This document shows positions 39,569-52,835 of a stretch of 64,000 bases of DNA, piece by piece. Made by a program: the position numbers and the translations under genes. Numbering within the stretch: position 1 is the stretch's first letter; every line of letters begins with the position of its first letter. Location of the stretch: the NCBI GenBank assembly GCA_018907035.1, contig JACCIC010000005.1, positions 2,003,501 to 2,067,500 on the forward strand, given 5' to 3'. Source of the DNA: Sycobia sp. Sy_11 (taxonomy: Eukaryota > Arthropoda > Insecta > Hymenoptera > Epichrysomallidae). The notes under the pieces were generated by a model. That model saw only the letters and a list, made by a program, of their open reading frames with translations. It did not search any database and was not told the origin of the DNA.

Positions 39569-39617
<49 letters not shown>
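39569..39617. repeat. (CT)n microsatellite, 49 bp
   Basis: Preceded by a C-run. Confidence 0.97.
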
Positions 39618-39623
<6 letters not shown>

Positions 39624-39836
39624 GCTACGTTGGCCTATCTCTGCACTTGTGCACGCTCGAACTGCATGTATATATATACATATAATTCAGAATAGAAAAA
39701 GAAAACAAGCCGACTTTGCGTCGTTTGCACACGCGTAAGTAGATGCGACGTGCTAGAGAGGCTGTACGTGCATTAAGAGACGCATCAGCTCGCCTCTCGA
39801 GACGTCGCGTCCCATCGTGGGGACATATACATATAC

Positions 39837-39840
<4 letters not shown>

Positions 39841-39893
<53 letters not shown>
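39841..39893. repeat. (TA)n microsatellite, 53 bp
   Basis: Uninterrupted. Confidence 0.97.
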
Positions 39894-39895
<2 letters not shown>

Positions 39896-39988
39896 AAGCG
39901 ACGTGTAACGCTGCGATGGAGAGGGGCGCAATCTGCACGTATACTTCTTCTCCTCTTTTCGGACAATTATTCCCTGCTTATATACGTA

Positions 39989-39991
<3 letters not shown>

Positions 39992-40038
<47 letters not shown>
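39992..40038. repeat. (TA)n microsatellite, 47 bp
   Basis: Only about 100 bp from the previous array. Confidence 0.97.
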
Positions 40039-40041
<3 letters not shown>

Positions 40042-40225
40042 AATGTGCTATATGGTCGGTATAGTGGTACGAATAACCATACTTGAGTATACTCGTGAGT
40101 AACAGGCGAATTGTCGTTCTTTTTCACACATTGCTCCCGACACTTTTAATACGTCTACATAGAGACGAACCCCGGAAGCAAACAGTTACTCGAGCCTAGA
40201 CTTCGACTAATATTACGAGGCTTTG

Positions 40226-40226
<1 letters not shown>

Positions 40227-40277
<51 letters not shown>
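40227..40277. repeat. (TA)n microsatellite, 51 bp
   Basis: Fourth TA array within 1 kb. Confidence 0.97.
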
Positions 40278-40280
<3 letters not shown>

Positions 40281-43021
40281 CATTTGTAATAATAACTTTT
40301 ACAATTTAAATCATCTTCGGCACATCTGACTTAATCATTTTTTTTATCAACTTCCTTTTAAGCACCGTTATATCATAGGTGTTAATTAATCCTGCATATT
40401 CTTAGAGCGATTTATGCAAATTCGAGTTCTTTATATTAAAAGAAAAATAAGAGATACTATTAATGAGTGATTCGAATAGATGAAAAGTATATAAAATTAA
40501 TTAAATGCAATCTTTAATAATGAAAATATTTTCCAAATAAATTCATACTTATCTAATAAGAGAATCCAATCTATAAATAGCGTTATTGTGAAACAAGTAT
40601 TATTTTATGGAAGATTTGGATTTCTGCATTGGTAGATAGTACAACGATATTATATAGAAAATCGATTTTTATTTCATAATTAGGTAATTATCTCCAGATT
40701 TTTTTACTTCATTTTTTCTCTGTTTTCGGCGGCTTTATTAGGTAATCGTGTAAAGTTATTTTTATGAATGCAGTAAGAAGTGATTAAAAATTCTTATGGA
40801 CGAATGACACAATACAAAAAAAGTCAGACTATGGGAATTGTAAGGAAATTATAAGAAATTTTGGAGTCCCTATAGGATGTGAATTTATTTAGGATATGAA
40901 TTTCACAGAATACTCTCCCATATCTTTATAAAGGATTCGAACGTTTTTCTACATTCTCATACTCTAAATATGAAGAAAAAAAAACTGTATCATTATTTTG
41001 AAATTCATTTACTTAAACAGGACTTCTTTGAGACGACAGAAAGCACCGTTTGATTCGTATATGACTATTCGCCTCAAAAGAGATTATAAGAATTAATCAA
41101 AGTCGAAAACATTCAACAGTGATTATAAATTATACATAATATATCGCAATGTTTTCATTCAATATTATTGCCGGGATGGAGATTAAATTTCTTTAATCAA
41201 CTCGAATCGTTAACGCGGCAAAGAGAAGAAAAATATAGGATATATATGGATACGCGCAAATATAAGATAGCAAAATCTACTATCGCGCCGGAGTATCGTC
41301 CAGAGTTTTTATATTTAATCGCGAAAGCGAATCGCGGGATAAATGTGTGAAAAATGACAGGCTCGATCCGAAGGTGTGGATTCCTGCGATTAAAAAAAAA
41401 AAAAAAAAAAAGCCGAAGCGATCTCTCTATATCATCTCGAAATACAACGTTCGATTAAACTTAAAAATTTATCTGAAGATTCCTTTTTAAAAAGAGCACG
41501 CCAGATATAAGTATGCATATTTATAGAATTCAACCTCTGGAACTTTTCGACATCAATGTTACATAGTGAAAATCATTCGATTGAAATTCATGCATTATAA
41601 AATTTTTGGTAGAGCCTTTAACGAAGTACTAAAAATTTGAAATTTTTAGTTCCGAACAGCCGTGGAGCATTCCAAACGAATGAAAAAGTACTACGCCACA
41701 AGAGTTACCGAAGCATAGTTGAAGTAAGAAAAATAAAATTTCAGATGAACAATAATGTTTGATATAAATGTCACAAATATTACTTGGTAAACATATTTTA
41801 CATGTCATATATTTTTGTTAAAGAGCATATATTTTCCGAGAAAAATGTCAATCCGAAAATATATAATACAGTCATACATCCTCCATATATTTCAAGGGAT
41901 CCACAGATGTAATTTTTGAATTTTGTTTAAAAAATCTTACTCGTACCAAAATATATATATATATATATATATATAATTGTGTAAATATGTATTTTGATGT
42001 GATCTGCAGTCTATAATATTTTTTGAAAGGTAGTTGCGGTTTTATTAAGATTAATTTGATAATCCAGAATTTTATGTTTCTTTTTATGATTTGGATTATG
42101 AAATTTTAATTTTTGGAAATTTTGACGACGATACTCATGATTGAGACTCTAAAAATCTTATAAATCTATAAGATTTAAGAATATGGAAAATAGGGGAGTG
42201 TCCAAAATAAATTCAGCATGTTCAAAAAAGAGATAGATATAATTATTCTTTAATGTTTATAAAGTTCTTCTGTATCCTGAGTAAATTTAGTGAAGAATAT
42301 ATATTTTTTAAACAACATAGCCATTAATTTGCAATGAAATTTAATGATGCATAACGAAAATTCCGAATGTCCTAATCAAAATTCACGGTTGTACAAACAA
42401 ATTTCGTAACCGTTTTTAATAGTATACTATTTTTTGAAACGTATAATTATCGAAGCAAGCACATATCGAATTAAAACGCGTGTAATTTTGGATTTTTGCT
42501 GCCTAGTCTATATGGAAAAAAATCAATTTTTTTAAATTCTCAAAATAAAAAAAAATCGTAATTCGGCCGTTAAGCGTAACGACACCCAATCATCTAAGCA
42601 GCGACCAAGTTTTTCTTTTCGCAATTATCTGTGCATCCAAATTGATGAATATTTCCGATAAGAATATTTTAAAATACGACTTGTTAACAGAATGTGAAAA
42701 ATTGCTCTCAGCAACGATCCCATAATAGTTTTACGGCGTAAAGGAACCAAATTTACATTTGCTTTTGTTGGCTTTCACATGTTCTTTTATAAAAATATAT
42801 TTATATAGTAATCGTATAAAATCCTCTACTTTTTCGAAAACTATAACCAAGGACGTTATGTCACTTATTGCACATGAAACGAATGGTTTATCTATAAAAG
42901 ACAAAATTATTGATAGCTATATACGCAATCGAATATTTATATGGCCAAAGTTAAGCATTTCAACGTTCCAGAAAATTCGCTTATATGGATGTGTGTGCAC
43001 GCGCGCGCGTGTGTTTGTGTC

Positions 43022-43022
<1 letters not shown>

Positions 43023-43052
<30 letters not shown>
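43023..43052. repeat. (GA)n microsatellite, 30 bp
   Basis: Preceded by a GT/CG alternating tract (42990-43020). Confidence 0.97.
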
Positions 43053-43057
<5 letters not shown>

Positions 43058-43174
43058 ATAAAGGATATTTATTACGTATGTAGCACCGGCCGTGGGAGCG
43101 CGCACTGCCCGCGACGACGAGCCCGCGACAGTGTTTTCTCGAAGGGGCGCGGGCGCGTCCGTACTGCTTATACG

Positions 43175-43176
<2 letters not shown>

Positions 43177-43229
<53 letters not shown>
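43177..43229. repeat. (TA)n microsatellite, 53 bp, inside a CpG-rich islet
   Basis: Strongly GC-rich DNA lies on both sides. Confidence 0.97.
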
Positions 43230-43232
<3 letters not shown>

Positions 43233-46200
43233 TCATGCGCGTAAACCAAGCGCTCGCGCAACGAGGGAGAAGACGAAGAACCCGATGTAAATCGTCCCGC
43301 GGCGTTCCTCGCGGCCTCTCCCGGGGCGAACGAGGTGCACAGCGCGCCGCCCCGCCCGCTTCGCGAAATTGCGAAACCGGCGTGAATGCGCGCCTTACGT
43401 AAGACCGGAGATCCATGCGAGTGCAGCCGTGCGCGGATCGGGCTTGGCGTCTCTAGCCGTAACGATACAATGCCTGGACGTCTATAGAACAGCGCATGCT
43501 CTTGAGACGGGGTGGGGGTGGGGGGAGAGACAAAACACGAAAGCGCGCACCGCCTGGCGTGTGTAATTGTGCGAGTAAACGCGCGGGCTATCCTTCCGCG
43601 CTTCTTCGCGCGAGCGCATTTTTTCCTGGTCCTGGAGATTTGTATTGCAATACCTGTATGAAAATAAATCTAGAGATGAGGCAGTGTATATCGGGGAATG
43701 GCAAATTAATTATATAATATGCGCTAATAGGAGCGGGGAGCAGAACTAATAACTTCGGGATTCTTTAAAGAAGTAAACATTGCTTAAATGAATCGAAAAT
43801 AAAGCTTTAAAAGTGTTACAATAGAGTTGTTATTTATTGAAATGAAAATTGCTAAACAATTTAAAAATTATTTTATTTTAATTATCTTGTTTGCTCGACG
43901 TCTAGAGATAAACTGACCTCACGTTTCTGTGCAACTATAATTCTTTTTTTTTTAATTTGTTGTGCCGCGAAGTTGCCGCCGAATTCTCTCTATGAACATC
44001 AACTTTTTCAATCGCTTCTCTGCCTCCGACTCGAGAAAGCCGCCTCGCCAATGTTCAGAGCACACATTTATTGCACCAAAATTTAAAATGTATTACTTTT
44101 CGAACAAACCTCTTTGGTCAAATGTTTCATCATTTATGCCCTCAACGCAGGTACGGCCAAATAATAATTATTTAACCGTATCATTTTTCTCTGCGTTGCT
44201 TCTTAGATCAAGGGCCGGGGACCACCCAGGATTAAGTCAAACTCGGTCTTGGTCGATGCTTTAACATCGCCAAACAGGCTAAGGCGTATATAATACAATA
44301 AATGTGACCGCGCACAGTTTGACCAAAGTGTTGCTTTTATTGTTAAATGACGATTGAAAATTTTTAATTAACGTGCTTTCAGTTTTACATTAAATAGACG
44401 TTAAATTACTTTCAACGTTTTTAATATAAGCGGTGATTATTATAACATTAATCTATAACAAGAGTCAAAAGTGCAAAGGATGCAGCACAGAGTACTCACC
44501 GCATCATCGAAAGGATTTGATAAGAGGAGTACACTTTTAATATACACTTTTAATAAAAGTATCGATACTAATTAAAGTTTCCTGAACCTTATGAAGCTGC
44601 TCCAAGTTCCAAGATTCAATTTATATTATGAGCTAGAAATGACGAACAAGCATACAAAATGGAACAAAATCATAAAAATCAAATGCGATAAGTAAAAAAC
44701 CATTTATCACTGATACGATATAGTTATCTTATTATTTAACTATAAATAAAATACATGCGTTACAATTAGTAGAACAAATACATCTTTTCTAAATTGTGCT
44801 TATCTCTTAAAAAATTATTTTTATATAATTTCTTGTTTTATTACGAGTTCTTTTTTTCTTATGTGTTAAATTAAAATGTTAAAAAAAACAATCATATAAC
44901 ACGTATTCTTTTTTTTTTAATGTAGTATGGGATAATAAAATATAGTACATTTTAATAAATATTGAAGTATATAAACATCTATTTTATAATTAAATTAAAC
45001 TCGTATCCTCGTTTCGGCCATGTTTTTTTTTCATTCAGTGGCGCCCTCATACAGGTGTAATGACGTTTTTTTGCCAATAGCCGAGTCGTAAAACCCGCGC
45101 CCATGATCGCGGGCCGATTCAAAGTCCCGCCAAAGGAGGAAAATTCGCGTGGTTGTATTTAACTATTATGATTAGATGTGTGGGTGTGGGCGTGTGTATG
45201 TCGGGCTTATAAAATCATTGGATTCCGGGTTACAAAAAACGCTGTATACGATTCGACGAACACGGTGTTTCTTCCTATATATCGCAGAAAATTAATCGGA
45301 ATTAATGTTTAAGGAAGAAATAAACCGGACGAGTCTGTATAATAATTAGTCAGTTTATTTTCTTATGTTTAAATTACTAATATATGAACAATGTATAGGC
45401 TATCAGATAAAAGATTATATAGTGTAATAAGATATATTCTGAATTAAACTAATCATTCAAATTTATTTTTCACGATTGCTCGTAAAAAGGAATCGATTAA
45501 TCTGTAACTCTACAAATCATTGATAGCTTTTTTTTGTTTGTTTTCTTTTCTTGTTTTTTGTTTTCATAAATTCTACATGTCTAATTTAATAAAAAATGAT
45601 GACAATTGATTGTAGCACGTTATTAGCCAACCTACTGAATATAGGCATTAGATTATAAAATTTTTATCGAGCCTCTAGAAAAGAAAATTCACGACGAAAA
45701 TTAACGATAAAATGTATTTTTGCATTTATCATACGGATCCTCCAGTCTCGATAATCATGATTATGCAATTTCGCGTGCAGTTTAAAACCTCCCTTGGGCA
45801 GGAGATTTTTAATAGGATGACTGCGCATCTAAAGATGATAAATCACGAAATTTTAATACCGACTAGAGTTTTTTTAAAACAATCTTTAAAAAAAAAAAAA
45901 AAAGAAAAAACATAATCTGCGAATTATCAAAGAATTCCGAGCCTAGACGTTAAATAATCGGAGGTAATAAACATAACACAGTTACATTGAAATAACTTTC
46001 GATTGTATAATTCACTTCTAATGACAAAAAGTTTATGCTTTACATCGTAGCGTATTATTCGAATAATAAATCAGTCTCGAGACCACTGTTGAAAATTAAC
46101 TCCGCTTTTAACCTTCTACTTCAAATTTCAACAAAAAAAAAAAAAAAAAAACAACAAAAAAACAACAAAAACAGCATAAAACAGCAATTTACAGAATACG

Positions 46201-46983
46201 TAGCTAACAGTAAAATTTCTATCCCTGAAGGAACTAATTTATCATTAGCAATTTTAATAATTCATGAAAAATTAGAAAAAATTTCATTTGTTTTTAAATA
46301 AGTGGATTTTGATGCGACCAATAAATTTTTATCTTTAGTCGTTTCTAAATTACTTAGCAATGTATTTCTGGAGTCGTGAAAAATTCACGGAGGCGCAATA
46401 CTGCCAAGCAAAATACAACTTCCTCAACTAAAGCTAAACTAAATAATACAACACTGCTCTTTTCATTCTTCTTCAACAAAAGAATCATTTTCCATGTAAT
46501 CTAACTCTGAAGATGTATATATAAATATAACGTCGTCAACATTCCCATTGTTAATTACGAATTTTCCATTGAAAAAAAAAAAATATATAGATTTGGAGCC
46601 CCTCGCTTTTCCTGTTCAAAAATTTTTTAAAAAGAAAAAGGAAGATGCAAAGACCAGTGACTCTTCGGTCCGGCCGAGAACCTCCCGGACATAATTTATA
46701 TACAGTTCGGTACAATAGCTTACATTCATTGCTCGCATATGCACATCGGACAAGCGCGCGCATCGTTCAAGCCGGGAGACTACCTGCCGTTTCACCGGCG
46801 CGAAGAAGTCAATATTTACACCTCCGAATTCGAATTTGAAATACAAATTATAACGACACGTTGAATGCAGGAGTAATACGCTGCCTGACTTGTATATCTA
46901 TATGTATTAACATACCGTGCTCGGGGTCCGACAAAGTGCCAGAATCACGTGAGCGTGTACATATACATACATACATTCATATT

Positions 46984-46985
<2 letters not shown>

Positions 46986-47041
<56 letters not shown>
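46986..47041. repeat. (TA)n microsatellite, 56 bp
   Basis: Uninterrupted. Confidence 0.97.
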
Positions 47042-47046
<5 letters not shown>

Positions 47047-47667
47047 TAAGGTACACTGGCAATGGAAGATAAATAGAAGAGACGACCTTCGCCGTTGTAA
47101 TAATTCTTTTTAATGCCATAATCGAAAAAAGAAACGAGGAAGAGAGCAAGGTAGATATAATAGTGGAGTAATGTCAGTGTATGCTGTTCGTGAACCAAGG
47201 TTCTCAGACTTATACGCGTGTATATATATAGAAGTGTGCGGTTCGATACTTTTCTTTTTTATTTTGCACAGATGGAATTTTCTAAGGTGCATGCGCACAT
47301 AATACCGGGACTGAAACTAAAATACTCTATCGGATCGTATACATATATATATATGTATAATATTATGTGGCTATCGTCATTACGCCGTGACTTCTTTTAG
47401 ACACAATGTTTATAAGCTCGGGACAGAGGCCAAACGTTATTATCCGCGACGAATGTAAGACAAAAAAACAAGAGAAGAAATCGTGTGTTTTTCCACGCGC
47501 GGTTCTTAAAAACGGTACGCATCAATCAAGACGAAAATTTGAATAATTCGTTAGACCGTCGTAACTTTTATGCAAAAAACCACATCGGTATTGGCAACTT
47601 ATATGATTTCCGGCACCAGATATTTTCAAGAAAAAAGTATATAACAATAATGTACGAGGAAATACAG

Positions 47668-47702
<35 letters not shown>
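47668..47702. repeat. (GT)n microsatellite, 35 bp
   Basis: Pure GT. Confidence 0.97.
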
Positions 47703-47703
<1 letters not shown>

Positions 47704-49192
47704 CGTGTGTTGCACCGCGCAAAAATTATGTAATCGTGTGAGAAACTATATTCCTTACGCTGCAAAATTTGTGTATAATAACTGTTAGGAAAGAACGACA
47801 AGGCATGTTTAAATAAAAAATATATAATATTGACATTTTATTTTTTCCAATGGTGAAGCCCAATTATTTTTACTTAATAAAAATATTTCTATTATAGAAA
47901 GTGGGTTGACTCTTGTGCCGCCTTATTATAACGTGACGATAATTGTAATTTAAAATAAATAATAGAGGTAGAATCTTGAAAGAGATTTCGAATTTTTTAA
48001 AATATTTTTAAGCTTGAAAATTACAATTAATTTAATTTTGTTATAATTTTATCTGAAACTGTGTGTTTCAGGATTCATGACGTTCGTTCCATAATCACAT
48101 TTATGTTGCGAGAATATATTGCGAAATGTATTGATATATAAGTAGGTATTAAAATTGACACAATCGATAACAGATATCCAAGATCTTATTTTCTAGGATT
48201 ACCGATAAAAAGAACTTTCAAACACGTATTCCTAAACTTAACACGTGAACGCCTAATGACAATCAGTGCGACTACTGTCAGAACGAAAATGATTGTTATA
48301 TTTTGTGCAATCTTATACAAATAAGAAAAATTAGTAAGTATAAGCATAAAGCTTTTTTGTAGTACACGATAAGGGAAAATTGCGTTTCCGATCAGAACAA
48401 CTAACAATAAATCGTCGATCAACAAACATACAGTAACACATCCTGATAAACATATTGTCAACATTTCATTCGACTCGAAACACGTTTATCTTACGAGTTT
48501 TCATACGTTTTTCATAAACAATAAATTTGTCCAAGCATCGAGTTACGATTGTCTGAAAAAGTTCCAATAAATTAGAAAATGTTTTTATACAAATTTTTTC
48601 TGCACCTTCCATTACGTTATTTTTCCTAAGCAAACATGTGGTCGAAACGACCGTAGCGCGAGTCCCCGTCACGAACGTCCTCAATCTCTCGCCGTAATTA
48701 TTATTATTGTTGTTATTTTTTTTTTCAGAATTCAATAAACTCTATGATCGCAGCCTATTATTAATTAAATGGGTTATGGAGCGAATTCGAGAATGCTCGT
48801 AAAGCCTTGAAAAGGCAAAGCGGCAGCGAGGCACGAAGAAAAAAATCGGTCTATTTTCCACGCGTTTACATTAATCGTCACTTTCGAGCTGTACACGGCG
48901 AGATTTTAAGATCCTTGCCAAATTTGCTCTTGCCAAATCATTTTTGCGCAATGGCAATTATCCGAGCGTATAGCGTTATTGTCGAACGCAGCTCCCCGGG
49001 AGGGGGGGGCGAGGATATACATTGTTTTCTTCTTTTTGGGCTCGTTTATGGCAATCAGGTTTTTTTTTTTATAATAATTGCCCTGTATATACGTAACTAT
49101 CGATGGAAAGATTAGGAGGAAAAAATAATAAATATCATTTGGTTAAAAGGAACATAAAAAAACGATTTGCCTATACGTATCCTTGACCTATC

Positions 49193-49197
<5 letters not shown>

Positions 49198-49232
<35 letters not shown>
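49198..49232. repeat. Poly(A) run, 35 A
   Basis: By far the longest homopolymer in the window; a retrotransposition tail is possible but no element is recognised before it. Confidence 0.97.
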
Positions 49233-49234
<2 letters not shown>

Positions 49235-49647
49235 AATCATAAAATTATTGTATTCAAATGTCAGTGTTCGCAATGCAGAAAAAAATTGCTCCAAAATTTC
49301 AACTGATATATATCTTAAGAGGATAAATAAATCATTGCAATTACAAAAGATGATGGTACCTATATATATGTGTGTATATTATTCGTAAAAATCTAGGAAT
49401 GCCAGTGTGTGGGAGTCAGTGTCGCGGCTGCAGCTGCAGCAGCGGGCGTCGCACACAAAGAGCCGATTACGTTGCGACCCGGCTTAATAGCAAAGGATTT
49501 TAGCACCGCGTTAATTATCTCCTCTCCCCCCCCCTCACTCCACCGCCGTCTTCCCTACCTACGGCGGCGCGGCCGCGGGATTTTACAATCGACCTCTGTC
49601 GATGTCTCCCGCTGACTTTCTCCTTTTTAGACGCGACGCAGAGAAAA

Positions 49648-49652
<5 letters not shown>

Positions 49653-49696
<44 letters not shown>
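49653..49696. repeat. (TA)n microsatellite, 44 bp
   Basis: Followed by a short imperfect TA tail. Confidence 0.97.
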
Positions 49697-49704
<8 letters not shown>

Positions 49705-49748
49705 AAGGGGTTCGACTTCATAAGCCAATCGAGGTCGCGCGACGCGAT

Positions 49749-49750
<2 letters not shown>

Positions 49751-49828
<78 letters not shown>
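49751..49828. repeat. Compound (AT)n-(AG)n array, 78 bp
   Basis: 40 bp of AT pass directly into 38 bp of AG, the reverse complement of the 6240-6338 arrangement. Confidence 0.97.
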
Positions 49829-49830
<2 letters not shown>

Positions 49831-50350
49831 AGAAGATAAGTTTTACGGACTTTATAATAGAATCTCGCACAAAACAGAATTCTTTAAACAGGTGTTTTTT
49901 TAAATACTCGCGATCTTCGCGTAATTCGCCGCATAAATTTCGTCTGCTTTTGAACTCCGGGTGAAAAAAATGGGGTAGGGGGAATAGATAACATACCCCG
50001 TGGCAGATTTGGTATATACCGGCGCGCGGATCTATAAACATGTGTATTATAGATTTATGGAGGAGTAAAACCGGTTGCGTGCGTTCTATTATTATTTTCA
50101 CAAAAGGTGTAGAGCAGCCTTTTACACTGATTATATACATACAAACGTACACACGCCCACGCCGACCCACACGCGCGCGCGCGCGCGATCGTTATATTGA
50201 AAACGATCGATCTCAGAGGCTCTCACATATATGTAAACACTCCCGTTTTTCCGGCGATTCCAGAATTCCTATGCGAAGGGAGAACCGACGAAGGTGGACA
50301 CAGGTGGCGACTGGTTTTTTTTTGCGTAGGTCAGTTAATTGATGTGACGC

Positions 50351-50355
<5 letters not shown>

Positions 50356-50409
<54 letters not shown>
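50356..50409. repeat. (CT)n microsatellite, 54 bp
   Basis: Pure CT. Confidence 0.97.
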
Positions 50410-50411
<2 letters not shown>

Positions 50412-50561
50412 TCTTTCTTTCTAATCTACATATAAGGAATACATATACATAATTTATAATCTATATTATTTTGGTGTCTTCATAATTATTCTAAAATATT
50501 AGAAGTACGACGACTTGTAATGTTACTTTATTGCTTATGTAACTTAGTTTATTAAGTTGAT

Positions 50562-50597
<36 letters not shown>

Positions 50598-51112
50598 ATA
50601 CTTTATAAAACAAAAAGCAATCGTAGCAAATTTTCGCACTATATTACTATATACGAATTATGTGATACTGCATTTATTTTATGAATAACATATTTTATTC
50701 GTATTGTATGAAAAGCACTATTGTAATTAGCTTTATTGTATACAACGATACGAATAAATTTACATATCCATCTCTCTCCTCCCACCACTGTCCACCTATT
50801 TGGAGTTCTCGAGCCGAGAGGAAGTTCGCATATACGCGCACCAAAATTGGCCCAAACGAATTCGTCAGAGGTAAAGAATCTTTCGAATTTTCTTTCCATT
50901 CCACGCGTGTATATATATATATAAAAGCACGCTCTACGCGTATTAATTTCTTTAGCCGGCGATTTTGTTTATTCGAGCGCTGCAGTGGCACGCGCGCGGT
51001 GCGTTCAAGCGTCGGCGCTTCGCGCGCCGTGCCAACGAATTGAATAAATAACGCGAATGAAAATCCGTAAAACTTCTAAAGAAATGTATAACATATCGAT
51101 TATATACCGTTT

Positions 51113-51114
<2 letters not shown>

Positions 51115-51154
<40 letters not shown>
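51115..51154. repeat. (TA)n microsatellite, 40 bp
   Basis: Uninterrupted. Confidence 0.97.
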
Positions 51155-51156
<2 letters not shown>

Positions 51157-51244
51157 CGTTAATCGTCAATATATAGTAGATAGATAAGATAGATGTCTCG
51201 TTGATCTCATTTTTTCGCGTATTCTTAGGAATTCTACCATATCA

Positions 51245-51279
51245 TACACACACACACACACACACACAAACGCGCGCGC

Positions 51280-51329
<50 letters not shown>
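51245..51329. repeat. Compound (CA)n-(CG)n-(TA)n array, 85 bp
   Basis: Three different alternating purine-pyrimidine arrays abut, broken only by AAA. Confidence 0.97.
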
Positions 51330-51332
<3 letters not shown>

Positions 51333-52761
51333 GGAACTATGATCAACTATGACGTTAATATGGCGCTTGATTTAGCGCAGACGAAATAAGTCTACTCAGT
51401 GCAATCCGACGTTTCGCAGCGAATTAGTAGATAAAATCTATAATATCCGTAAAAAATAGTCACGCGGTAGGTGTTCGCTCGTCTTAACCGGTATTCTAGA
51501 CGATAATCAATCAAGCGTCTCTATTATAATAACATTCATATGCATTATTCAGCCGGCCGTCGGTACACGCAGTTATACAGGTATGCGTGTAATAAGAAAA
51601 TATTTATGCGAACTTTATACAGGAGCCTTCCAATTCTATATACCTATGTCTGTATATGTAATCCATCGGAGCTTAAAAAGAAAAAAAAATCGCGAGAGGA
51701 CGAAGAGAGTGACTTTTTAGTGGATTTTAAATATTACACATATATACATATATATATATATATTTCGACAACGACTCTCGAGTTTATTTTTGCGTGCATT
51801 ATGCACGCGTGGATCATTCTCTTGTACACGTTACTTGTAAAACAGTTTATATGGCGTATTACGTAAAACGGACAAATAAAATTGATATTCCACCGGTTTT
51901 GTCAAAATATAATTCCCCCCACCTGCAACCGACGCCACCGACCCCACAGGTATCACCGAATACAAGCAATCAAAGGAATCGCAATAATAATAATCAAAAA
52001 AAAAAAAAGAAAAAGAAACAAAAAAAAACAATCCACCCGACTTACGTAAACTCGGGTAAGTTTTCTTTAAAAAATCCCGCGGCGCGACGCGGTTCCGTGC
52101 ATTACTCCGCGGCCGAGGCACGAGACGCGGAAAAATCTTTTCAAGAGCGAAATTTTCAAGGATAAATAATGCGCGAACGTGCCCGTTTTGGACGAACTTT
52201 AAAAAAAAAAAAAAAAAAAAAACTCCCCGTTCCAGATGAATAAACGTTGGCATTCAGAAATACATGAAAATAATAGATTTGAAGATAAAAAATGTCTACG
52301 ACGACGGAACATAGATAAACTGTTGTTGCAGCAGCTGATTTGCCAGCCTGATCATTATTAAACTGCTTTCATCATTACATTAAACTGCTTTCTTCTTGTA
52401 AAGCATCTGGAAAACGTAAACAGCTGATATATCGACAGCCACATCTTGTATTTTCGACATTAAGAGAGATCCGAGCTACGTTCCCTGTCAGCGAATCTAA
52501 CGCACCTTAATTATTAAACTCTCGCGGCTAATGACAAAACGACGTTCGTCTCACTTCGACAAATCAGCTGTTTACGCACGGGACAGGAGGGGGCACTCTG
52601 CACACGATATTCCACACATTTGTCAAAATAAACAAGCGGTTCGTCGCTCGTGATTCGTCTGTTATAAGTATAAAGAATGTGCTTCCAAAAAAAAAAAAAA
52701 AAACAAAACAAAAAAAACAGGATCTACGGGTGATGGAAGGTAAATATTATAATATATATAA

Positions 52762-52771
<10 letters not shown>

Positions 52772-52814
<43 letters not shown>
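52772..52814. repeat. (TA)n microsatellite, 43 bp, next to exon A donor
   Basis: Lies about 20 bp inside the intron from the exon A 5' splice site (52835); imperfect TA extends to about 52750. Confidence 0.97.
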
Positions 52815-52817
<3 letters not shown>

Positions 52818-52835
52818 TTTATTTTATATACCAAC

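Larger units (their letters stand above)
35791..52835 (-). other. Putative intron 1 (about 17 kb) of the unrecognised - strand gene
   Basis: The span has a GT donor at 52835 and an AG acceptor at 35791, with matching phases on both sides. Inside I see no other supportable exon. It holds many TA, GA and CT arrays (listed separately), a CA/CG tract at 36361-36403, a CpG-rich islet at about 43080-43640, a smaller one at 49400-49600, and long AT-rich stretches at 40.3-42.9 kb and 43.9-46.9 kb with nothing recognisable. Small genes nested on either strand cannot be excluded. Confidence 0.5.

Noticed and set aside
48186..48735. Two consecutive - strand frames, the first hydrophobic (92 codons)
   Set aside because: Hydrophobic frames are common by chance in AT-rich DNA; no homologue recognised and no splice logic linking them.
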